DNA of 64,000 nt from Pseudomonas tohonis (GCF_012767755.2 NZ_AP023189.1:5210001-5274000); one strand, 5' to 3'; positions 1 through 10,212 are shown, numbered from the stretch's first letter. Made by a program: numbers and translations. The notes: generated from the letters alone by a model not told the origin.

Positions 1-1
1 C

Positions 2-145
2 ATCGAGGCGCGCCCGCTGGTGGACCTGGGCGAACCGCTGGACGTGGGCCTGGCCTGGCGTCGCGGCACCGCGCGGCCGCCGCTGGTGGACCCCTTCCTC
101 ACCCTGGCCCGCGAACAGCCGAACGCCCGCAAGCCTTCGATTTAA
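2..145 (+). CDS. LysR-family regulator, C-terminal fragment (cut by window edge)
   Basis: Only the last 47 codons lie in the window, ending at a TAA. The visible peptide (LVDLGEPLDVGLAWRRG, then PLVDPFLTLAREQP) resembles the end of a LysR effector-binding domain. It lies about 105 bases upstream of an aldehyde dehydrogenase gene in the same orientation, so it may regulate the polyamine genes that follow, but that is inference from position alone. The DNA-binding domain is outside the window, so the family call rests on a short tail. Confidence 0.55.
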   Translation: MEARPLVDLGEPLDVGLAWRRGTARPPLVDPFLTLAREQPNARKPSI

Positions 146-172
146 TCGAACGCTGCTTTCAATATTTAGAAT

Positions 173-201
173 TTGTCGACCTCAAGCCCGCCCACTAGGC
201 T
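173..201 (+). promoter_or_regulatory. Possible sigma-70 promoter of the polyamine operon
   Basis: TTGTCG and TAGGCT are separated by 17 bases, about 50 bases before the dehydrogenase start codon. Both hexamers are imperfect matches, so this is tentative. Confidence 0.3.
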
Positions 202-249
202 CTGCTTCCTATAAACAGAGTCATGCCGGGCGCCGCCAGGAGCCCCGCC

Positions 250-1755
250 ATGACTGAAGAACAAAAACCCAGGAAGAAAAGAGCCCCGAAGATGGCCGGC
301 ACTGCGAGCACGCCCACCCTGCATTCCCATTTGCTGATCGATGGCCGGCTGGTCATCGGTGAAGGCCTGGTCGAGCCCATCCTCAACCCCGCCACCGGGG
401 AAACCCTGATCGCCATCGCCGAGGCCTCCATCGAGCAGGTGGAAGCCGCCGTCCTCGCCGCGCACAAGGCCTTCGCCGGCTGGTCCCGCACCACCCCCGC
501 GCAACGCGCCGCCGCCCTGCTGGCCATCGCCGACGCGGTCGAGGCCAACGCCGAGCAACTGGCCCGCCTGGAATCGCTGAACTGCGGCAAGCCGCTGCAC
601 CTGGCGCGCCAGGACGACATCCCCGCCACCGCCGACGTGTTCCGCTTCTTCGCCGGCGCCGTGCGTTGCCAGCAGGGCCAGCTCGCCGGGGAGTACGTGC
701 CCGGCCACACCAGCATGGTGCGCCGCGACCCGGTGGGCGTGGTCGCCTCCATCGCGCCCTGGAACTACCCCCTGATGATGGCCGCCTGGAAGATCGCCCC
801 GGCGCTGGCGGCCGGCAACACCCTGGTGTTCAAGCCGTCCGAACACACCCCGCTGTCGATCCTGGCCCTGGCCCCCGCCCTGGCGGAGATCCTCCCGGCC
901 GGGGTGATCAACATCGTCTCCGGCGGTGGCGAAGGCGTCGGCAGCCACCTGGTCAGCCACCCCAGGGTGCGCATGGTCTCGCTCACCGGCGACATCGTCA
1001 CCGGGCAGAAGATCCTCCAGACCGCCGCCCGCACCCTCAAGCGCACCCACCTGGAACTGGGCGGCAAGGCCCCGGTGATCGTCTGCAACGACGCCGACCT
1101 CGAAGCCGTGGTCCAGGGCGTGCGTGCCTATGGCTACTACAACGCCGGGCAGGACTGCACCGCCGCCTGCCGCATCTATGCCCAGGCCGGCATCCACGAC
1201 CGCCTCGTCAGTGAGCTGGGCGACGCCGTGGCCAGCCTGCGCTTCGCCCGCAAGCGCGACCAGGACAACGAGATCGGCCCGCTGATCAGCTCGCGCCAGC
1301 GCGACCGCGTGGCCAGCTTCGTCGAGCGCGCCCTCGGCCAGCCGCACATCGAGCGCGTCACCGGTGCCGCCGTGCATTCCGGCGCCGGCTTCTACTACCA
1401 GCCCACCCTGCTGGCCGGCTGCAAGCAGGGCGACGAGATCGTCCAGCGCGAAGTGTTCGGCCCGGTGGTGACCGTGACCCGCTTCGACCAGCTCGACCAG
1501 GCGCTGGACTGGGCCAACGACTCCGAGTACGGCCTGGCCTCCTCGGTGTGGACGCAGAACCTCGACAAGGCCTTCCAGCTGGCCAACCGCCTGCAGTACG
1601 GCTGCACCTGGATCAACACCCATTTCACCCTGGCCAGCGAGATGCCCCATGGCGGGCTGAAGCGCTCCGGCTATGGCAAGGACCTGTCCAGCGACTCGTT
1701 GCAGGACTACAGCGTGGTGCGCCACATCATGGCGCGCCACGGCCAGGACTTCTAA
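250..1755 (+). CDS. Gamma-aminobutyraldehyde dehydrogenase paralogue (NAD-dependent ALDH)
   Basis: This cytoplasmic aldehyde dehydrogenase of 501 residues is closely similar along its whole length to the patD-like gene at 6117. The cofactor-site phrases SIAPWNYPL and [10 protein letters not shown], the general-base region ELGGKAP and the nucleophile C303 in [11 protein letters not shown] are all present. Expected reaction: 4-aminobutyraldehyde (or a similar amino-aldehyde) to GABA with NAD. I chose ATG 250 because AGGAG lies 7 bases before it; an in-frame ATG at 223 has no ribosome site. The first 15 residues form a Lys/Arg/Pro-rich extension absent from the second copy. The neighbouring ydcSTUV transporter and spdH support a polyamine role. 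Exact substrate preference cannot be read from sequence. Confidence 0.88.
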   Translation: MTEEQKPRKKRAPKMAGTASTPTLHSHLLIDGRLVIGEGLVEPILNPATGETLIAIAEASIEQVEAAVLAAHKAFAGWSRTTPAQRAAALLAIADAVEANAEQLARLESLNCGKPLHLARQDDIPATADVFRFFAGAVRCQQGQLAGEYVPGHTSMVRRDPVGVVASIAPWNYPLMMAAWKIAPALAAGNTLVFKPSEHTPLSILALAPALAEILPAGVINIVSGGGEGVGSHLVSHPRVRMVSLTGDIVTGQKILQTAARTLKRTHLELGGKAPVIVCNDADLEAVVQGVRAYGYYNAGQDCTAACRIYAQAGIHDRLVSELGDAVASLRFARKRDQDNEIGPLISSRQRDRVASFVERALGQPHIERVTGAAVHSGAGFYYQPTLLAGCKQGDEIVQREVFGPVVTVTRFDQLDQALDWANDSEYGLASSVWTQNLDKAFQLANRLQYGCTWINTHFTLASEMPHGGLKRSGYGKDLSSDSLQDYSVVRHIMARHGQDF

Positions 1756-1832
1756 AACAACAAAGGCCGGAAGGCCCGCGAAACGACGTTCAACTGCCCC
1801 GACCAATAACTAGTCAACAAGAGGGAACATCA

Positions 1833-2984
1833 ATGTCCGCGCGCAAAACCGCTCTGCTCAGTGCGCTCTCCACCGCCCTGCTGGCCAGTGCCAGCCTGCA
1901 GGCCGCCGAGCCCCTGAAACAAGTCGGCACTGGCGAAGGCCAGCTCGACATCATCGCCTGGCCCGGCTACATCGAACGCGGCCAGACCGACAAGAACTAC
2001 GACTGGGTCAGCCAGTTCGAGCAGGACAGCGGCTGCAAGGTCAACGTCAAGACCGCCGCCACCTCCGACGAGATGGTCAGCCTCATGGCCAAGGGCGGCT
2101 ACGACCTGGTCACCGCCTCGGGTGACGCCTCGCTGCGCCTGATCTACGGCAAGCGCGTGCAGCCGATCAACACCGCGCTGATCCCCAACTGGAAGAACCT
2201 CGACGAGCGCCTGAAGGACGCGCCCTGGTACACGGTGGACGGCCAGCACTACGGCTCGCCCTACCAGTGGGGCCCGAACGTGCTGATGTACAACACCAAC
2301 ACCTTCAAGGAAGCCCCCACCAGCTGGGCGACCATTTTCGAAGCCCAGGACCTGCCCGACGGCAAGGCCAACAAGGGTCGCGTGCAGGCCTACGACGGCC
2401 CGATCTACATCGCCGACGCCGCCCTCTACCTGAAGGCCACCCAGCCGGCCCTGGGCATCCAGGACCCCTACGAGCTGAACGAGGCGCAGTACAGCGCCGT
2501 GCTCGACCTGCTGCGCAAGCAGCACACGCTGATCCACCGCTACTGGCACGACACCACGGTACAGATGAGCGACTTCAAGAACGAAGGCGTGGTCGCCTCC
2601 AGCGCCTGGCCGTACCAGGTCAACGCCCTGCAGCTGGAGAAGCAGCCGATCGCCTCCGTGGTACCGAAGGAAGGCGCCACCGGCTGGGCCGACACCACCA
2701 TGCTGCACGCCGAGGCCAAGCACCCCAACTGCGCCTACAAGTGGATGAACTGGTCCCTGGAACCCAAGGTCCAGGGTGACGTCGCCGCCTGGTTCGGCTC
2801 CCTCCCCGCCGTTCCCGCCGGCTGCAAGGCCAGCGAACTGCTCGGCGCCGAAGGCTGTGCCACCAACGGCTTCGACAACTTCGACAAGATCGCCTTCTGG
2901 AAGACCCCGCAGGCCCAGGGCGGCAAGTTCGTGCCCTATAGCCGGTGGACCCAGGACTATATCGCCATCATGGGCGGCCGCTGA
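1833..2984 (+). CDS. ydcS: Periplasmic polyamine-type ABC substrate-binding protein YdcS
   Basis: This 383-residue protein has a Sec signal peptide ending near ASLQAAEP and a PotD/PotF-type solute-binding fold. It matches E. coli YdcS as I remember it over nearly the whole length, including IIAWPGYIERGQTDK near the start and WTQDYIAIMGGR at the very end. A strong AGAGGG sits 7 bases before the ATG. It precedes the ATPase and both permease genes, so it should deliver a polyamine-like solute to that transporter. E. coli YdcS has also been reported to have poly-3-hydroxybutyrate synthase activity, which cannot be judged here. The 285-base gap to the ATPase gene holds a palindromic repeat that could lower downstream expression. 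Confidence 0.9.
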   Translation: MSARKTALLSALSTALLASASLQAAEPLKQVGTGEGQLDIIAWPGYIERGQTDKNYDWVSQFEQDSGCKVNVKTAATSDEMVSLMAKGGYDLVTASGDASLRLIYGKRVQPINTALIPNWKNLDERLKDAPWYTVDGQHYGSPYQWGPNVLMYNTNTFKEAPTSWATIFEAQDLPDGKANKGRVQAYDGPIYIADAALYLKATQPALGIQDPYELNEAQYSAVLDLLRKQHTLIHRYWHDTTVQMSDFKNEGVVASSAWPYQVNALQLEKQPIASVVPKEGATGWADTTMLHAEAKHPNCAYKWMNWSLEPKVQGDVAAWFGSLPAVPAGCKASELLGAEGCATNGFDNFDKIAFWKTPQAQGGKFVPYSRWTQDYIAIMGGR

Positions 2985-3028
2985 AAAACACTCAGCCCGC
3001 TGCTGCGCGTGCCTGATCCGTGTTCGGG

Positions 3029-3079
3029 CAGTGCTCGGAATCCTCACGTACGGTCGTACGCTCCGGTTCCTGTGCGCTG
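3029..3079. repeat. Nested palindromic intergenic repeat, copy 1
   Basis: The core is ACGTACG-GT-CGTACG, flanked by imperfect arms CAGTGCTC..GGAA and TTCC..TGTGCGCTG. The same CTCA-YGTAC-N4-GTAC-NTCCG layout recurs at 7575-7632 with different but still paired arms, which points to selection for a hairpin. It sits between ydcS and ydcT. Confidence 0.6.
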
Positions 3080-3269
3080 GCCAACCACGGCTGAGGCCCG
3101 CTCGCGACGTGGGCTGAACGTTTTTTCCAGCCTCTTTCGAAGTGCCTCCCTCTCCTTGCAGGAGACGGGGGACAGATGAACAGCAGTACCTGAAGTTTTC
3201 CCCTCGCCTGCGGGCGGGGGGCCGTTTCGCCACACCTGCACCCTTTTCGCTTTACCGGAGCACCGCACC

Positions 3270-4298
3270 ATGACGCTTGCAGTCCAGTTCACCCAGGTTT
3301 CCCGTCTCTTCGGCGAGGTCAAGGCCGTCGACCGGGTATCCATCGATATCCAGGACGGCGAGTTCTTTTCCATGCTCGGCCCATCCGGTTCCGGCAAGAC
3401 CACCTGCCTGCGCCTGATCGCCGGCTTCGAGCAGCCCAGCTCCGGTTCCATCCGCATCCATGGCGAGGAGGCCGCCGGCCTGCCGCCCTACCAGCGCGAC
3501 GTCAACACCGTGTTCCAGGACTACGCGCTGTTCCCCCACATGAACGTGCGTGACAACGTCGCCTACGGCCTGAAGGTCAAGGGCGTCGGCAAGTCCGAGC
3601 GCCTGAACCGCGCCGAGGAGGCCCTGGGCATGGTGGCCCTGGCCGGCTACGGCGACCGCAAGCCGGCGCAGCTCTCCGGTGGCCAGCGCCAGCGCGTGGC
3701 CCTGGCCCGCGCCCTGGTCAACCGCCCCCGCGTGCTGCTGCTGGACGAGCCCCTGGGCGCACTGGACCTGAAGCTGCGCGAGCAGATGCAGAGCGAGCTG
3801 AAGAAGCTGCAGCGCCAGCTCGGCATCACCTTCATCTTCGTCACCCACGACCAGAGCGAAGCGCTGTCGATGTCCGACCGCGTGGCGGTGTTCAACAAGG
3901 GCCGCATCGAGCAGGTCGACACCCCGCGCAACCTCTACATGCAGCCGGCCACGCCCTTCGTCGCCGAGTTCGTCGGCACCTCCAACGTGCTGCGCGGCGC
4001 CGTGGCGAAGGAGCTGACCGGCAACGAGCAGCCCTTCTCCATCCGCCCCGAGCACATCCGCTTCGCCACCGGCGAGGCCGCCCTGGCCGGCGAGGTGCAG
4101 ATCAGCGGCCTGCTGCACGACATCCAGTACCAGGGCGCCGCCACCCGCTACGAGCTGCGCCTGGATAACGGCCAGAACCTGTGCATCAGCCAGGCCAACA
4201 ACCAGTGGCAGGCCGCCGCGCCGTCGTTCCAGCCGGGCGAACGCATCACCGTGCGCTGGGCGCGCGAGGCCATGGTGCAACTGAGCGAGGGCGTGTGA
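3270..4298 (+). CDS. ydcT: ABC transporter ATP-binding protein YdcT (PotA-like)
   Basis: This 342-residue ATPase has Walker A GPSGSGKTT, the signature LSGGQRQR and Walker B LLLDEPLGALD followed by the H-loop VTHD. A C-terminal TOBE-type region occupies the last 100 residues or so. It powers uptake through the two permeases encoded directly downstream; ydcU starts one base after this stop codon. The architecture is that of spermidine/putrescine importers (PotA). Confidence 0.9.
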   Translation: MTLAVQFTQVSRLFGEVKAVDRVSIDIQDGEFFSMLGPSGSGKTTCLRLIAGFEQPSSGSIRIHGEEAAGLPPYQRDVNTVFQDYALFPHMNVRDNVAYGLKVKGVGKSERLNRAEEALGMVALAGYGDRKPAQLSGGQRQRVALARALVNRPRVLLLDEPLGALDLKLREQMQSELKKLQRQLGITFIFVTHDQSEALSMSDRVAVFNKGRIEQVDTPRNLYMQPATPFVAEFVGTSNVLRGAVAKELTGNEQPFSIRPEHIRFATGEAALAGEVQISGLLHDIQYQGAATRYELRLDNGQNLCISQANNQWQAAAPSFQPGERITVRWAREAMVQLSEGV

Positions 4299-4299
4299 C

Positions 4300-5250
4300 A
4301 TGAGCGCGACCCTCACCGCCCAGGCACAGGCCGCCCCCAGCGGGGCCATGCGGCGCCTGTCCAACCTGCTCTACCGCCGGCCGACGCTGTACCTGTCGAT
4401 GCTGCTGATCCCGCCGCTGCTGTGGTTCGGCGCCATCTACCTGGGCTCGTTGCTGAGCCTCTTGTGGCAGGGCTTCTACACCTTCGACGACTTCACCATG
4501 GCGGTGTCCACGGACCTGACCCTGGCGAACTTCTCGGCGCTGTTCCAGGCCGCCAACTTCGACATCATCCAGCGCACCCTGGCCATGGCCGTGGCGGTGT
4601 CGATCGCCAGCGGCATGCTGGCCTTCCCCATCGCCTACTACATGGCGCGCTACACCACGGGCAAGACCAAGGCGTTCTTCTACATCGCAGTGATGATGCC
4701 CATGTGGGCCAGCTACATCGTCAAGGCCTACGCCTGGACCCTGCTGCTGGCCAAGGGCGGCGTGGCCCAGTGGTTCGTCCAGCAGTTCGGACTGGAGCCG
4801 GTGCTGCAGTTCATCCTCGGCATCCCCGGCGTCGGCGGCAGCACCCTGTCCACCTCGCACCTGGGGCGCTTTTTGGTGTTCGTCTACATCTGGCTGCCGT
4901 TCATGATCCTGCCGATCCAGGCCTCCCTGGAGCGCCTGCCGCCGAACCTGCTGCAAGCCTCCGCCGACCTCGGCGCCAAGCCCCGCCAGACCTTCCTGCA
5001 GGTGGTGCTGCCGCTGTCGATCCCGGGTATCGCCGCCGGCTCGATCTTCACCTTCAGCCTGACCCTGGGCGACTTCATCGTGCCGCAGCTGGTGGGCCCG
5101 CCCGGCTACTTCATCGGCAGCATGGTCTACGCCCAGCAGGGCGCCATCGGCAACATGCCCATGGCCGCCGCCTTCACCCTGGTGCCGATCGTGCTGATCG
5201 CCGTCTACCTCTCCATCGTCAAACGTCTGGGGGCATTCGATGCACTCTGA
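4300..5250 (+). CDS. ydcU: ABC transporter permease YdcU (PotB-like)
   Basis: This inner-membrane permease has 316 residues, several hydrophobic helices and the EAA-type loop [25 protein letters not shown] that contacts the ATPase. It starts one base after ydcT and its 3' end overlaps ydcV by 11 bases, so translation is probably coupled. By its operon it forms the transmembrane channel with YdcV for a polyamine-like substrate. Confidence 0.9.
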   Translation: MSATLTAQAQAAPSGAMRRLSNLLYRRPTLYLSMLLIPPLLWFGAIYLGSLLSLLWQGFYTFDDFTMAVSTDLTLANFSALFQAANFDIIQRTLAMAVAVSIASGMLAFPIAYYMARYTTGKTKAFFYIAVMMPMWASYIVKAYAWTLLLAKGGVAQWFVQQFGLEPVLQFILGIPGVGGSTLSTSHLGRFLVFVYIWLPFMILPIQASLERLPPNLLQASADLGAKPRQTFLQVVLPLSIPGIAAGSIFTFSLTLGDFIVPQLVGPPGYFIGSMVYAQQGAIGNMPMAAAFTLVPIVLIAVYLSIVKRLGAFDAL

Positions 5251-6046
5251 GAAAGCATCCTGGGGCCTGAAAGCGGCCGCCTGGGGCGGGCTGGTGTTCC
5301 TGCACTTCCCGATCCTGATCATCTTCCTCTACGCCTTCAACACCGAGGACGCGGCCTTCAGCTTCCCGCCCAAGGGCTTCACCCTGCACTGGTTCAGCGT
5401 GGCCTTCGCCCGCGAGGACGTGCTGGAGTCGATCAAGCTGTCGCTGCAGGTCGCCTGCGTCGCCACGCTGATCGCGATGGTGCTCGGCACCCTGGCCTCG
5501 GCGGCGCTCTACCGGCGCAGCTTCTTCGGCAAGGAAAGCATCTCGCTGATGCTGATCCTGCCCATCGCCCTGCCCGGCATCATCACCGGCATTGCGCTGC
5601 TCTCGGCGTTCAAGAGCCTGGGCCTGGAGCCGGGGCTGCTGACCATCATCATCGGCCACGCCACCTTCTGCGTGGTGATCGTCCACAACAACGTGATCGC
5701 GCGTTTCCGGCGCATCTCCCACAGCCTCATCGAAGCCTCGATGGACCTGGGCGCCGACGGCTGGCAGACCTTCCGCTACATCATCCTGCCGAACCTCGGC
5801 TCGGCCCTGCTGGCGGGCGGCATGCTGGCCTTCGCGCTGTCCTTCGACGAGATCATCGTCACCACCTTCACCGCCGGCCACGAACGCACCCTGCCGCTGT
5901 GGCTGCTCAACCAGCTCAGCCGCCCGCGCGATGTGCCGGTCACCAACGTCGTCGCCATGCTGGTGATGCTGGTGACCATGCTGCCGATCCTCGGCGCCTA
6001 CTACCTGACCAAGGGTGGCGAAGGCGTCGCCGGCAGCGGCAAGTGA
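5240..6046 (+). CDS. ydcV: ABC transporter permease YdcV (PotC-like)
   Basis: This second permease has 268 residues and about six membrane helices, with the EAA loop [21 protein letters not shown]. Its start lies inside the end of ydcU. It completes a YdcSTUV importer and is followed after 70 bases by the patD-like gene, the same order as the E. coli ydcSTUV-patD cluster. Confidence 0.9.
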   Translation: MHSEKASWGLKAAAWGGLVFLHFPILIIFLYAFNTEDAAFSFPPKGFTLHWFSVAFAREDVLESIKLSLQVACVATLIAMVLGTLASAALYRRSFFGKESISLMLILPIALPGIITGIALLSAFKSLGLEPGLLTIIIGHATFCVVIVHNNVIARFRRISHSLIEASMDLGADGWQTFRYIILPNLGSALLAGGMLAFALSFDEIIVTTFTAGHERTLPLWLLNQLSRPRDVPVTNVVAMLVMLVTMLPILGAYYLTKGGEGVAGSGK

Positions 6047-6116
6047 CACACCGCCCCCGTCACGACGGCGGGGGCCTCAACCCCGGATTCGCGAAACCCC
6101 GACTGGAGGATTCACC

Positions 6117-7541
6117 ATGCAGACCAAACTCCTGATCAACGGCCAACTGGTTGCCGGCGAAGGCGCCGCGCAAGCCGTGCTCAACCCCGCCCGTGGCACC
6201 ACCCTGGTGGACATCCCCGAAGCCAGCGAGGCCCAGGTCGACGCCGCCGTGCGCGCCGCCGACGCCGCCTTCGACGCCTGGTCGCAGACCTCGCCCAAGG
6301 ACCGCTCCACCCTGCTGCTCAAGCTCGCCGACCGCATCGACGCCGGCGCCGAGGAGCTGGCGCGCCTGGAATCGGACAACTGCGGCAAGCCCTACGCCGC
6401 CGCGCTGAACGACGAGCTGCCCGCCGTCGCCGACGTGTTCCGCTTCTTCGCCGGAGCCAGCCGCTGCATGAGCGGTTCCGCCGCCGGTGAATACCTGCCC
6501 GGCCACACCTCGATGATCCGTCGCGACCCGGTGGGCGTCATCGCCTCCATCGCGCCTTGGAACTACCCGCTGATGATGGCCGCGTGGAAACTCGGCCCGG
6601 CCCTGGCCGCCGGCAACACCGTGGTCCTCAAGCCCTCCGAGCAGACCCCGCTGACCGCGCTGAAGCTGGCCGAGTACCTGGCCGAGATCTTCCCCGCCGG
6701 CGTGGTCAACATCGTCTTCGGCCGCGGCCCCAGCGTCGGCGAGCCGCTGACCACCCACCCCAAGGTGCGCATGGTCTCGCTCACCGGCTCGGTGGCCACC
6801 GGCTCGCGCATCGTCGCCGGCACCGCCGACACCGTTAAGCGCATGCACATGGAACTGGGCGGCAAGGCCCCGGTGATCATCTTCGACGACGCCGACATCG
6901 ACGCCGCCGTGGAAGGCATCCGCACCTTCGGCTTCTACAACGCCGGCCAGGACTGCACCGCCGCCTGTCGCATCTACGCGCAGAAGGGCATCTACGAGAA
7001 TTTCGTCGAGAAGCTCGGCGCCGCCGTCTCCACCATCAAGTACGGCCTGCAGGACGACGCCGGCACCGAGCTCGGCCCGCTGATCACCGAGCAGCACCGC
7101 GAGCGCGTGGCCGGTTTCGTCGAGCGCGCCGCCGCCCAGCCGCACATCCGCATCGTCACCGGCGGCAAGAAGGTCGAAGGCCCCGGCTTCTTCTTCGAAC
7201 CCACCGTGATCGCCGACGCCCGCCAGGACGACGAGATCGTGCGCCGCGAAGTCTTCGGCCCGGTGGTCTCGGTCACCGCCTTCGACGACGAGGCGCAGGT
7301 GCTGGCCTGGGCCAACGACTCCGACTACGGCCTGGCCTCCTCGCTCTGGACCGCCGACGTCGGCCGCGCCCACCGCCTCTCCGCGCGCCTGCAGTACGGC
7401 TGCACCTGGGTCAACACCCACTTCATGCTGGTCAGCGAGATGCCCCACGGCGGCGTGAAGCTGTCGGGCTACGGCAAGGACATGTCGATGTATGGGCTGG
7501 AAGACTACACCGCCATCCGCCACGTCATGTTCAAACACTGA
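6117..7541 (+). CDS. patD: Gamma-aminobutyraldehyde dehydrogenase PatD
   Basis: The protein is 474 residues, the same length as E. coli PatD (YdcW), with the nucleophile at C280 in [11 protein letters not shown] and the general-base region ELGGKAP. It oxidises 4-aminobutyraldehyde to GABA using NAD, the step after putrescine transamination or spermidine cleavage. GGAGGA lies 6 bases before the chosen ATG; an upstream in-frame ATG at 6015 lies inside ydcV and was rejected. A near-full-length paralogue lies at the other end of the transporter genes. Confidence 0.92.
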   Translation: MQTKLLINGQLVAGEGAAQAVLNPARGTTLVDIPEASEAQVDAAVRAADAAFDAWSQTSPKDRSTLLLKLADRIDAGAEELARLESDNCGKPYAAALNDELPAVADVFRFFAGASRCMSGSAAGEYLPGHTSMIRRDPVGVIASIAPWNYPLMMAAWKLGPALAAGNTVVLKPSEQTPLTALKLAEYLAEIFPAGVVNIVFGRGPSVGEPLTTHPKVRMVSLTGSVATGSRIVAGTADTVKRMHMELGGKAPVIIFDDADIDAAVEGIRTFGFYNAGQDCTAACRIYAQKGIYENFVEKLGAAVSTIKYGLQDDAGTELGPLITEQHRERVAGFVERAAAQPHIRIVTGGKKVEGPGFFFEPTVIADARQDDEIVRREVFGPVVSVTAFDDEAQVLAWANDSDYGLASSLWTADVGRAHRLSARLQYGCTWVNTHFMLVSEMPHGGVKLSGYGKDMSMYGLEDYTAIRHVMFKH

Positions 7542-7574
7542 CCCTGAGCGCCGCTCGCTGGTCCGGGCGTTGTT

Positions 7575-7632
7575 GAGAAGCGCGTCGAAATGCTCATGTA
7601 CCGCAGTACATTCCGCTTTCTCCGCGCTTCTC
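7575..7632. repeat. Nested palindromic intergenic repeat, copy 2
   Basis: The core is ATGTAC-CGCA-GTACAT. The outer arms GAGAAGCGCG and CGCGCTTCTC are perfectly complementary and a GAAA/TTTC pair lies between them. It is the same layout as the repeat at 3029-3079, and sits just after patD. Confidence 0.65.
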
Positions 7633-7680
7633 GCCTAGCCCGCCCTGCGCGCTCGGCACTCAGCGCTCCATGGCACCTCC

Positions 7681-7710
7681 CCCTGTAGGGGCGAATTCAT
7701 TCGCCCGCTT
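7681..7710. repeat. REP-like element, GTAGGGGCGAATTCATTCGC type
   Basis: It contains CTGTAGGGGCGA followed by the ATTCATTCGCC half-palindrome. The same element is a module of the tandem array at 61096-61588. Confidence 0.6.
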
Positions 7711-7768
7711 TTCCCTCACCACAGGCTCCGCTTCAAAACCGCTGCACCCCACCCCCAGGAGAACCGAA

Positions 7769-8245
7769 ATGCGAACCACCCTGCGTAGTTTCAGCTTCAT
7801 CCTGCTGTGCGCCGCCACCGGCCTGGCCCAGGCCGCCGGTGATGCCAGGTCCGTCGTCGAGGGCTACATGGCCGCCTGGAATGCCCACGATGCGGACAAG
7901 GCCGCCACCTTCCTCGCCGAGGATGCGGAATACTTCGACGCCACCGTCGGCACCCCGCAGAAAGGCAAGGCCGCCGCCCGCGACAACGTCATCAAGGTGT
8001 TCATCGGCGCGGTGCCGGACCTGAAATGGAAGATGACCAGCGAGCCCATCGTCGGGCCCGACGGCATCGCCTTCCAGTGGGAGTTCAGCGGCACCAACAG
8101 CGGCGCCTGGGGCGCGGAAACCCCGGCCACCAACAAGCCCCTGAAGTTCGAAGGGGTCAGCTTCGTGCGCATCAAGGACGGCAAGATCGCCTACCAGGGC
8201 GACTACTACGACGCCCTCGGCTTCAATAAGCAACTGGGCTGGTAA
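7769..8245 (+). CDS. Secreted SnoaL/NTF2-like protein
   Basis: This protein of 158 residues has an N-terminal signal peptide ending near GLAQAAGD. The rest resembles SnoaL-like or NTF2-like small alpha+beta-barrel proteins (VVEGYMAAWNAHDADKAA, then FEGVSFVRIKDGKIAYQGDYYD). AGGAG lies 7 bases before the ATG. It sits 68 bases before spdH in the same orientation and so may be co-transcribed with it. The family includes cyclases, isomerases and binding proteins, so no reaction can be assigned. Confidence 0.75.
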   Translation: MRTTLRSFSFILLCAATGLAQAAGDARSVVEGYMAAWNAHDADKAATFLAEDAEYFDATVGTPQKGKAAARDNVIKVFIGAVPDLKWKMTSEPIVGPDGIAFQWEFSGTNSGAWGAETPATNKPLKFEGVSFVRIKDGKIAYQGDYYDALGFNKQLGW

Positions 8246-8313
8246 GCCCGACGTGGCGCCCGGCACGACCCGGGCGCCACGCATAAAAAACGACAACGCC
8301 TTGCAGGTACACC

Positions 8314-10176
8314 ATGACCATCACCCGCCGCGACTTCCTCAACGGCGCTGCCCTCGCCATCGGCGCCGGACTCACTCCGCTGCAGCTGCTCCAGGCCGCC
8401 CCCTCCGGCCGCTACTACCCGCCCGCCCTCACCGGCCTGCGCGGTAGCCACCCCGGCGCCTTCGAGGTGGCGCACCAGATGGGCTGGGAAAAGAAGGTGT
8501 TCGATACCGACGGTCTGAAGATCGAGGAGGAATACGACCTGGTGGTGGTCGGCGGCGGCATCAGCGGGCTCGCCGCGGCCTGGTTCTACCGCCAGAAGCA
8601 CCCGCAGGCGCGCGTGCTCATCGTCGAGAACCACGACGACTTCGGCGGCCACGCCAAGCGCAACGAATTCCAGGCCGGCGGCCGGATGATCCTCGGCTAC
8701 GGCGGCAGCGAAGCCTTCCAGTCGCCCAAGAGCCTCTACAGCAAGGAGGTCAACGGCCTGCTCAAGCAGCTGGGCGTGGACATCGACCGCTTCGAGACCG
8801 CCTTCGACCGCGACTTCTACCCGGGCCTGGGCCTGTCGCGCGGGGTGTTCTTCGACAAGGCCGGCTTCGGCCAGGACAAGCTGGTGACCGGCGACCCGAC
8901 GCCCATGGTGGCCGACGACATCGCCCCGGAAAAACTCAACGCCCGCAGCTGGCGCGCCTTCATCGAGGACTTCCCGCTGCCGGAAGCCGATCGCCAGGCG
9001 CTGATCGACCTGCACGAGGCACCGCGCGACTACCTCGCCGGCAAGAGCCGCGAGGAGAAGGAAGACCACCTGGCCAAAACCAGCTACCAGGACTTCCTGC
9101 GCAAGGACGTGGGCCTGAGCGAGGCGGCCACCCGCTATTTCCTCGCCCGCACCAACGACTTCTCGGCCCTGAGCATCGACGCCGTGGCCGCCGCCGACGC
9201 CTACTCGGTGGGCTTCCCCGGCTTCGCCGCCATGGACCTCTCCCCCGTCAGCGAAGAGGCCAAGGCGGAGATGGAAGAGCCGTACATCTACCACTTCCCG
9301 GACGGCAACGCGTCCCTGGCGCGCCTGCTGGTGCGCGGGCTGATCCCGGCCGTGGCACCGGGCAAGGGCATGGACGACATCGTCCTCGCCGACTTCGACT
9401 ACGCCAAGCTCGATCAGCCGGGCAGCCCGGTGCGCCTGCGCCTGAACAGCACCGTGGTCAGCGTGCGCAACCGCGACGGCGGCGTGGACGTCGGCTACAG
9501 CCGTGGCGGCCAGCTGCACCGGGTGCGCGGCAAGCACACGGTGCTGGCCTGCTACAACATGATCATCCCCTACATCCTGCGCGACCTCTCCGCCGAGCAG
9601 GCCCACGCGTTGTCGCAGAACGTGAAGTTCCCGCTGGTGTACACCAAGGTGGTGATCCGCAACTGGCAGAGCTTCCGCAAGCTCGGCGTCCACGAGATCT
9701 ACGCGCCGAACCAGCCCTACAGCCGGGTCAAGCTTGACTACCCGGTGGACATCGGCGGCTACCGCCACCCACGCGACCCGAACCAGCCCATCGGCCTGCA
9801 CATGGTCCACGTGCCCACCAGCCCGAACATGGGCATGGACGCCCGCACCCAGGCGCGGGTCGGTCGCACCAAGCTCTACGGCATGAGCTTCGAGCAGATG
9901 GAGACGGCCATCCGCGACCAGCTCCAGGCCATGCTCGGCCCGGCCGGCTTCGACCACCAGAAGGACATCCTCGGCATCACCGTGAACCGTTGGTCCCATG
10001 GCTACGCCTATTTCGCCAACAGCCTGTTCGACGACGAAGACGAGAGCGAGAAGCTGATGAACCTGGCGCGCACCCAGGTCGGCAACGTCACCATCGCCAA
10101 CTCCGACGCGGCCTGGAGCGCCTACGCCCACGCCGCCATCGACGAGGCCTGGAGGGCAGTGGGCGAGCTGGGCTGA
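8314..10176 (+). CDS. spdH: Spermidine dehydrogenase (FAD-dependent, exported)
   Basis: The 620-residue protein has the length and sequence character of P. aeruginosa SpdH. It starts with a twin-arginine motif, TRRDFLNG, and a hydrophobic stretch, indicating Tat export to the periplasm. The FAD-binding GGGISG (about residues 80-85) sits in VVVGGGISGLAAAWFYRQ, followed by VENHDDFGGHAKRNEF. The known enzyme splits spermidine into 1,3-diaminopropane and 4-aminobutyraldehyde. That product is the substrate of the two aldehyde dehydrogenases just upstream, so the locus forms a coherent spermidine-to-GABA pathway. A strong bidirectional terminator follows. Confidence 0.88.
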   Translation: MTITRRDFLNGAALAIGAGLTPLQLLQAAPSGRYYPPALTGLRGSHPGAFEVAHQMGWEKKVFDTDGLKIEEEYDLVVVGGGISGLAAAWFYRQKHPQARVLIVENHDDFGGHAKRNEFQAGGRMILGYGGSEAFQSPKSLYSKEVNGLLKQLGVDIDRFETAFDRDFYPGLGLSRGVFFDKAGFGQDKLVTGDPTPMVADDIAPEKLNARSWRAFIEDFPLPEADRQALIDLHEAPRDYLAGKSREEKEDHLAKTSYQDFLRKDVGLSEAATRYFLARTNDFSALSIDAVAAADAYSVGFPGFAAMDLSPVSEEAKAEMEEPYIYHFPDGNASLARLLVRGLIPAVAPGKGMDDIVLADFDYAKLDQPGSPVRLRLNSTVVSVRNRDGGVDVGYSRGGQLHRVRGKHTVLACYNMIIPYILRDLSAEQAHALSQNVKFPLVYTKVVIRNWQSFRKLGVHEIYAPNQPYSRVKLDYPVDIGGYRHPRDPNQPIGLHMVHVPTSPNMGMDARTQARVGRTKLYGMSFEQMETAIRDQLQAMLGPAGFDHQKDILGITVNRWSHGYAYFANSLFDDEDESEKLMNLARTQVGNVTIANSDAAWSAYAHAAIDEAWRAVGELG

Positions 10177-10212
10177 CGCCGCGCCGAAGACGGGGATGCC
10201 CACGCCACAGAT

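Noticed and set aside
2985..3269. Possible small gene between ydcS and ydcT
   Set aside because: The open frame there is Arg/Ser/Pro-rich and overlaps the palindromic repeat and the end of ydcS. No ribosome site or similarity was seen.
6015..6116. Longer start for patD
   Set aside because: It lies within ydcV and has no ribosome site; GGAGGA before 6117 and the family length of 474 residues support the later start.
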